Shown in pieces: positions 60,158 to 64,000 of a DNA stretch of 64,000 nt. The position numbers were made by a program, and so were the translations under genes. How positions within the stretch are numbered: position 1 is the stretch's first letter; each line of letters starts with the position of its first letter. The stretch comes from Aeromicrobium tamlense. Lineage in GTDB: Bacteria; Actinomycetota; Actinomycetes; Propionibacteriales; Nocardioidaceae. The notes beneath the pieces are model-generated. The model had not been told where the DNA came from, did not search any database, and was given only the letters and a program-made list of their open reading frames with translations. The DNA lies in the NCBI RefSeq assembly GCF_013408555.1, contig NZ_JACBZN010000001.1, positions 496,001 to 560,000 of the forward strand, written 5' to 3'.

Positions 60158-61272
60158 GCGATCGCGACCGGCTCCCGTTCCGCCGGTTGCGCCTGCCCCG
60201 CCTCGAGGTCACGCTGCAGGACCGGCTCACCCGGGTGCGTCGCAGCTGGCGCATGCTGCTGCGGATCGCTCTGTCCACCGGTGCCGCATTCGCCATCGCC
60301 ACGTACGTCCTGGGCCACAGCCAGGCGTTCTTCGCGCCGATCGCGGCGGTCATCACGCTCATGGGCGGCGCCGGACGGCGCCAGCGCGTCGTCTTCGAGC
60401 TCGTGCTGGGCGTGGCCTTCGGCGTGCTCGTGGGCGAGATGCTGATCCTGGCGATCGGCCGCGGCGCCTGGCAGATGGCGCTGGTCGCGTCCCTCACGGC
60501 CGTGGTGGCGATGCTGTTCAACCTGCGCGGCATGGCGCTCACGCAGGCCATCAACTCGGGCGTGCTGCTGGCGGCGATCGTGCCGCTCGCGGGCGCCGCC
60601 AACCCCGCGGTCAGCCGCTTCATCGACGCCCTGATCGGCGGCCTGTGCGGCTTCGCGATGCTGCTCGTGCTGCCGCGCAACACGCGCCGCGACATCGACG
60701 AGGGTCTGCAGGAGCTGCTCGCCGGACTCACCGGCGTGCTCGAGCGGATCGCCGCGGCGATGCGCAGCCAAGACGCGCAGCTGGCCGACGCCGCGCTCGC
60801 CGAGGCGCGCGACGCACAGCCGGTCATCGAGTCGCTGCACGCCACCGCCGCGAACGTCAGCGAGATCGTGCGACTCGCTCCGTTGCGCTGGAAGGAGCGG
60901 GCCGACGTGGAGCGCTACGCCGGCAGCGTCAACGACCTCGACAACGCGCTGCGCGACGCCCGCGTGCTGGCGCGACGCGTCGCCTCGATGCTCCGGCACG
61001 GTGAGCGTGCCCCCGACGGGCTGGCCCGCTCCGTCGAGACGCTCGTGGAGGCGGTGCGCATCTACGCCGACGAGTACGCCTCCTCGGTCGACCTCGAGCG
61101 GGCGAACGAGCGACTCGTCGAGGCCTCCGACCTGGCGATGCACGCCATGGCCGAACGGCTCACCGTGAACACCGCCTCGATCGCGGCCCAGGTGCGGTCG
61201 CTCGCGGCCGACCTGCTGATGGCCGGGGGAGTGCCGCGCACGGCCCTCGACGACCTCCTGGACGTGGACTGA
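60154..61272 (+). CDS. FUSC family (aromatic acid exporter-like) membrane protein
   Basis: The 372-residue protein has five to six helices in its first half (about 34-55, 60-80, 88-108, 116-136, 150-168), with SQAFFAPIAAVITLMGG and RGMALTQAINSGVLLAAI, a FUSC/ArAE-type half unit. The C-terminal half (about 175-372) is a long cytoplasmic helical region. It is probably an efflux transporter of unknown substrate. It starts at a GTG that overlaps the GroES-like stop, and a 35-codon frame overlaps its own stop. Confidence 0.87.
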   Translation: MSDRDRLPFRRLRLPRLEVTLQDRLTRVRRSWRMLLRIALSTGAAFAIATYVLGHSQAFFAPIAAVITLMGGAGRRQRVVFELVLGVAFGVLVGEMLILAIGRGAWQMALVASLTAVVAMLFNLRGMALTQAINSGVLLAAIVPLAGAANPAVSRFIDALIGGLCGFAMLLVLPRNTRRDIDEGLQELLAGLTGVLERIAAAMRSQDAQLADAALAEARDAQPVIESLHATAANVSEIVRLAPLRWKERADVERYAGSVNDLDNALRDARVLARRVASMLRHGERAPDGLARSVETLVEAVRIYADEYASSVDLERANERLVEASDLAMHAMAERLTVNTASIAAQVRSLAADLLMAGGVPRTALDDLLDVD

Positions 61273-61379
61273 TGGAGCCGCGTCACCTGCTCGCCGAGCT
61301 GCGCCGGCGCCTCGCCGAGCTCGTCCATGACGACGAATCCGAGGAAACGCCGCCGGAACCCTCGACAGACGAGGATTGA
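61272..61379 (+). CDS. Small acidic peptide coupled to the FUSC gene
   Basis: An ATG at 61272 overlaps the FUSC stop (TGATG) and encodes 35 residues: MEPRHLLAELRRRLAEL at the start, then VHDDE, and a proline/glutamate-rich acidic end PPEPSTDED. The first half is an amphipathic helix. No family is recognised. The overlap and the codon usage favour translation, but the evidence is limited. Confidence 0.5.
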   Translation: MEPRHLLAELRRRLAELVHDDESEETPPEPSTDED

Positions 61380-61396
61380 TCCACTAGTTTCGACAG

Positions 61397-61446
61397 GTCG
61401 CTCCGACCGGAGTGACTCGTCACACAGACGCAGGAGGTGAGCACCG
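61397..61446 (+). promoter_or_regulatory. Leader hairpin and ribosome-binding site of the leader peptide
   Basis: GTCGCTCC (61397-61404) pairs with GGAGTGAC (61409-61416) with one G-U pair around a GACC loop. The next segment contains CAGGAGGTGAGC (61430-61442), an excellent Shine-Dalgarno sequence, with the leader ATG at 61447. The upstream hairpin may sequester or pace the transcript before the leader peptide. Confidence 0.5.
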
Positions 61447-61509
61447 ATGACCCCGTTCCTCGTGTTCACGAACGCCGCCGGGCGCTCCTCCGTCGTGTTG
61501 CTGACCTAG
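61447..61509 (+). CDS. Candidate regulatory leader peptide (20 residues)
   Basis: The 20-codon frame encodes MTPFLVFTNAAGRSSVVLLT and ends in TAG at 61507-61509. It starts from a near-perfect ribosome-binding site and is followed 30 nt after its stop by an intrinsic terminator, then by another strong ribosome-binding site and a small-protein gene. This arrangement is that of a ribosome-stalling attenuator. Stalling could respond to an amino acid (Val/Leu/Thr codons at the end) or to a ribosome-targeting antibiotic; neither is shown. Confidence 0.55.
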   Translation: MTPFLVFTNAAGRSSVVLLT

Positions 61510-61538
61510 TCGACTTCCTTCTGTCGACACGTATCACC

Positions 61539-61576
61539 AGCCGCTTCGGACGCTCGTCCGGAGCGGCTCTTCTTTT
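61539..61576 (+). terminator. Intrinsic terminator (attenuator) after the leader peptide
   Basis: AGCCGCT/AGCGGCT outer arms (61539-61545 and 61562-61568) and CGGAC/GTCCG inner arms (61547-61551 and 61556-61560), with a T-G pair between them, form a 13-bp stem with a GCTC loop. CTTCTTTT follows at 61569-61576. A 6-bp GTCGAC hairpin precedes it. It would stop transcription before the 61613 gene unless antiterminated. Confidence 0.8.
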
Positions 61577-61612
61577 GCCCACCACCCACACGAATCAGAA
61601 AGGAGGCGCGTC

Positions 61613-61876
61613 ATGACCACGACTCTCACCCACCTCATGCCCGCGAACACCACCACTGCCCCGACACCCGTCCCGAACTCCGGGACCGTCCACGCGGAGG
61701 CGACCACGGGAGAGGAGGTGACCTCCATGTCGTTGTTCGACCTGAAGATCAAGCCGCGACCGCGCCCCGATCTCGATCGCGTCGTGGTCCTGGAGCGGGT
61801 GAAGCACCGTCGACGCGCGCAGCGCCAGACCCGTTCCGTCTACAGCCAGGTGTGGGGCGTTCGCGCCAACCGCTGA
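61613..61876 (+). CDS. Small basic protein with two strong start sites, function unknown
   Basis: From the ATG at 61613 (AAAGGAGGCGCG upstream) the product is 87 residues: a Thr/Pro-rich N-terminal half and a strongly basic C-terminal half (VKHRRRAQRQTR). A second in-frame ATG at 61727, preceded by AGGAGGTGACC, would give a 49-residue form starting MSLFDLKIKPRPRPDLDR. The GGAGGTGACCTCC there is itself palindromic, so it may be masked. No family recognised; nucleic-acid or ribosome binding is a guess from its charge. Placed after an attenuator and before a terminator, it is a self-contained transcription unit. Confidence 0.6.
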   Translation: MTTTLTHLMPANTTTAPTPVPNSGTVHAEATTGEEVTSMSLFDLKIKPRPRPDLDRVVVLERVKHRRRAQRQTRSVYSQVWGVRANR

Positions 61877-61886
61877 CTGACACGCC

Positions 61887-61928
61887 ACGAGGCGCGTACC
61901 CGGACTCTCGTCCCGGTACGCGCCTCGT
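61887..61928. terminator. Terminator hairpin between the small basic gene and the citE-like gene
   Basis: ACGAGGCGCGTACC (61887-61900) and GGTACGCGCCTCGT (61915-61928) form a perfect 14-bp stem; within the 14-nt loop, GGAC and GTCC can pair. It lies between convergent genes and probably terminates both, although only a short T run follows. Confidence 0.75.
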
Positions 61929-61944
61929 TCGCGTTCCTGCGGCG

Positions 61945-62814
61945 TCAGCGGCCCTGCAGCGCCTCGGCGTAGGCGAGGATCCGCTTCGCGTCGCGGATGT
62001 GCAGCTCCTCGATCATCTTGCCGTTGTACGTGGCGACGCCCTTCTTCTCGGCCATCGCCTCGTCGAACGCCGCGATCATGCCCTGGGCGCGCTCGACGTC
62101 GGCCTCGCTGGGCGCGAACGCCGCGTTGGCCGGCTCGACCTGCGAGGGGTGGATCAGGGTCTTGCCGTCGAAGCCCATCTCGCGACCCTGGCGGGCCTCG
62201 GCCGCGAAGCCCTCGTCGTCCTTGACGTCGTTGTAGACGCCGTCGATGACGACCTTGCCGGCGGCGCGGACGGCCAGCAGGGTCCAGGACAGGGCCGTGA
62301 GCACGAGCGGGTTGCGGCCCGGGACGTGCAGTCCGTAGGTCTCGTTCACGATGTCGTTGGTGCCCAGGACGATCACCGTGAGGCGGTCGTGCGCCGCGGC
62401 GATCTCCTCGGCGTGCAGCAGGGCGGTGGGCGTCTCGATCATGGCCCACAGCTGCGTGTGCGCCGGGGCACCCGCGGCCTCGAGGGCGGCGACCAGGTCG
62501 CGCACCTGCTGGGCCGACTCGACCTTGGGCACGAGGATCGCGTCGGGGCCGGCCTTCGCGGCCGCCGCGACGTCGTCGTCGTGCCACTGCGTGCCGATCG
62601 AGTTCACGCGGATGGCCAGCTCGCGGTGGCCGTACTCGCCCGAGGTGACCGCGGCGCACACGTTGGCGCGACCGGTCTCCTTGGCGTCGGGGGAGACGGA
62701 GTCCTCGAGGTCGAGGATCAGCGCGTCGGCGTCGATCGACTTGGCCTTCTCCAGCGCGCGCTCGTTGGCGCCCGGCATGTAGAGGACGGAGCGGCGGGGA
62801 CGGATCTCGGTCAT
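61945..62814 (-). CDS. HpcH/HpaI aldolase (citrate lyase beta / malyl-CoA lyase-like)
   Basis: The 289-residue TIM-barrel CoA-ester lyase has RPRRSVLYMPGANERALEKA (about 5-24), DALILDLEDSVSPDAK (about 30-45), the metal-binding Glu and Asp in the barrel (AMIETPTALLHAEEI), and GFDGKTLIHPSQV. Malyl-CoA, methylmalyl-CoA or citramalyl-CoA are the likely substrate classes. It is 10 nt downstream of a larger paralog and probably co-transcribed with it. Confidence 0.88.
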   Translation of the reverse strand: MTEIRPRRSVLYMPGANERALEKAKSIDADALILDLEDSVSPDAKETGRANVCAAVTSGEYGHRELAIRVNSIGTQWHDDDVAAAAKAGPDAILVPKVESAQQVRDLVAALEAAGAPAHTQLWAMIETPTALLHAEEIAAAHDRLTVIVLGTNDIVNETYGLHVPGRNPLVLTALSWTLLAVRAAGKVVIDGVYNDVKDDEGFAAEARQGREMGFDGKTLIHPSQVEPANAAFAPSEADVERAQGMIAAFDEAMAEKKGVATYNGKMIEELHIRDAKRILAYAEALQGR

Positions 62815-62824
62815 GTCAGGCTCC

Positions 62825-63874
62825 TCAGAGGTCGTAGGCCGCGGCCAGCTCGGGGTCGCGCTCGGCGAGGGACTTGGCCAGGTCGAGCATGACGAGGCAC
62901 TGCTTGCAGGAGGCGTCGTCCTCCATCTTGCCGTCGATCATGACGGCGCCCGAGCCGTCGCCCATCGCCTCGACGACGCGCTTCGCGTGCGCGACGTCCT
63001 CGGCGCTGGGGGAGAAGACCTTCTTGGCGATGTCGATCTGCACCGGGTGCAGGCTCCATGCGCCGACGCAGCCGAGCAGGAACGCGTTGCGGAACTGGTC
63101 CTCGCACGCGACGACGTCCTTGATGTCACCGAAGGGGCCGTAGAACGGGAGGATGTCGTTCATCGCGCAGGCGTCCACCATGCGCGCGATCGTGTAGTGC
63201 CACAGGTCCTGCTGGTACGTGGTGCGGCCGACGGTGAGGTCCTCGCCGGTCGGGTCCTGGCGCACGATGTAGCCGGGGTGGCCGCCGCCCACGCGGGTGG
63301 TCTTCATGCGGCGGCTCGCGGCGAGGTCGGCCGGGCCGAGACTGATGCCCTGCATGCGCGGGCTGGCCGCGGCGATCTCCTCGACGTTGGCGACGCCCTC
63401 GGCGGTCTCGAGGATCGCGTGCACGAGGATCTGGCGGTCGAGGCCGGCGCGGGCCTCGAGCTGGGCCAGCAGGCGGTCGACGTAGTGGATGTCCTGGGCG
63501 CCCTCGACCTTCGGCACCATGATGACGTCGAGCTTGTCGCCGATCTCGGTGACCAGCGTGATGAGGTCGTCGAGCACCCACGGGGAGTCGAGGCTGTTGA
63601 CGCGGGTCCACAGCTGCGTGTCGCCGAAGTCGGTGGCCTTCGCGATGTCGACCAGGCCCTGGCGTGCGGCCTCCTTCTTCTCGGTCTTCACCGCGTCCTC
63701 GAGGTTGCCGAGGATGATGTCGACCTTCTTCGCGATGTCCGGCACCTTCGCGGCCATCTTCTCGTTGCTCGGGTCGAAGAAGTGGATCATCCGGCTCGGG
63801 CGGAACGGGACGTCGGAGCTGGGCTTCGGGGCGCCGACGGCCAGCGGACGCAGGAAGGCACGAGGATTGCGCAC
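62825..63874 (-). CDS. HpcH/HpaI family malyl-CoA/beta-methylmalyl-CoA lyase-like protein
   Basis: The 349-residue protein is longer than its neighbour. The opening [20 protein letters not shown] (about 26-45), [18 protein letters not shown] (about 57-74), [22 protein letters not shown] and the C-terminal [14 protein letters not shown] match the Mcl1-type L-malyl-CoA lyases, which cleave malyl-CoA to acetyl-CoA and glyoxylate or methylmalyl-CoA to propionyl-CoA and glyoxylate. The start is a GTG with GGAAGAGAG upstream. With the second gene it may form a lyase/thioesterase pair as in the ethylmalonyl-CoA or 3-hydroxypropionate pathways, but no other pathway gene is in view. Confidence 0.87.
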   Translation of the reverse strand: MRNPRAFLRPLAVGAPKPSSDVPFRPSRMIHFFDPSNEKMAAKVPDIAKKVDIILGNLEDAVKTEKKEAARQGLVDIAKATDFGDTQLWTRVNSLDSPWVLDDLITLVTEIGDKLDVIMVPKVEGAQDIHYVDRLLAQLEARAGLDRQILVHAILETAEGVANVEEIAAASPRMQGISLGPADLAASRRMKTTRVGGGHPGYIVRQDPTGEDLTVGRTTYQQDLWHYTIARMVDACAMNDILPFYGPFGDIKDVVACEDQFRNAFLLGCVGAWSLHPVQIDIAKKVFSPSAEDVAHAKRVVEAMGDGSGAVMIDGKMEDDASCKQCLVMLDLAKSLAERDPELAAAYDL

Positions 63875-64000
63875 GGGAACTCTCTTCCGTGGGAGTCAGG
63901 GTCGGGGCCAGTATGGCGCGCCGCGCCCGGACGGGCGCGACGGGTCCGGGCTCACGGCCCTCCGCCAGCCCGAGATTTGCTCCTTGATCCACCTTTGAGA

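Noticed and set aside
61272..61379. Treating the 35-codon frame as the leader peptide of the attenuator
   Set aside because: It is coupled to the FUSC stop codon and ends 67 bp before the better leader frame, which has its own strong ribosome-binding site next to the terminator.

Overview
This window is chromosomal DNA of a high-GC actinobacterium. Most of it looks about 70% G+C, GTG starts and 1-4 nt stop/start overlaps are common, and the mycothiol gene mshB, a furA-katG pair, seven-iron ferredoxin fdxA and succinylase-branch dap genes are present. Gene content and style fit Nocardioidaceae (Aeromicrobium/Nocardioides-like); this placement is inferred from family knowledge, not from a search.

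Layout. 1-6046: a type I restriction-modification locus (hsdM-hsdS-hsdR, minus strand, hsdR cut by the window edge) of visibly lower G+C than its surroundings. 6.4-29.8 kb: housekeeping and small accessory genes: an ABC-F ATPase with a hairpin-rich leader, an Ntn amide hydrolase, a WYL regulator, small membrane proteins, DUF proteins, a TetR/carotenoid-oxygenase divergon with two operator-like palindromes, an ATP-grasp protein, a YibE/F transporter, a bile-acid:sodium-symporter-like protein, a TetR/alpha-beta-hydrolase divergon, an S9 peptidase, mshB and a VanW-type cell-wall protein. 29.9-40.2 kb: fdxA-dapC and dapD (lysine/diaminopimelate), interrupted by a ROK regulator with a XylFGH-type sugar ABC transporter and an ABC-2 exporter, then trmL. 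40.3-42.9 kb: metQNI methionine importer. 43.0-54.3 kb: a probable organosulfur-utilisation cluster (two flavin monooxygenases, SsuCBA-type transporter, ketopantoate-reductase-like protein, FAH-family hydrolase, mercaptopyruvate-type sulfurtransferase, FAD-linked oxidase) organised around a LysR regulator; four copies of GTCCAA-N4-GATC lie in three of its promoter regions. 54.5-64 kb: NYN protein, katG-furA, tRNA-Leu(UAG), bcp, a DUF3618/GroES-like/FUSC operon, an attenuator-like leader peptide locus with a small basic protein, and two HpcH/HpaI (malyl-CoA lyase-like) genes.

Non-coding structure is unusually rich. Three families of intergenic imperfect palindromes recur: family A (3 copies, 11.9, 42.9, 54.3 kb), family B (3 copies, 28.8, 37.8, 55.5 kb) and family C (2 copies, 13.8, 16.4 kb). 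There are also intra-operon hairpins after the two substrate-binding-protein genes, a 25-bp Fur-box palindrome, a 24-bp tandem duplication across a stop codon, and a leader-peptide/terminator arrangement at 61.4-61.6 kb whose downstream product I do not recognise. No CRISPR array, rRNA, insertion sequence, integrase or prophage was seen.
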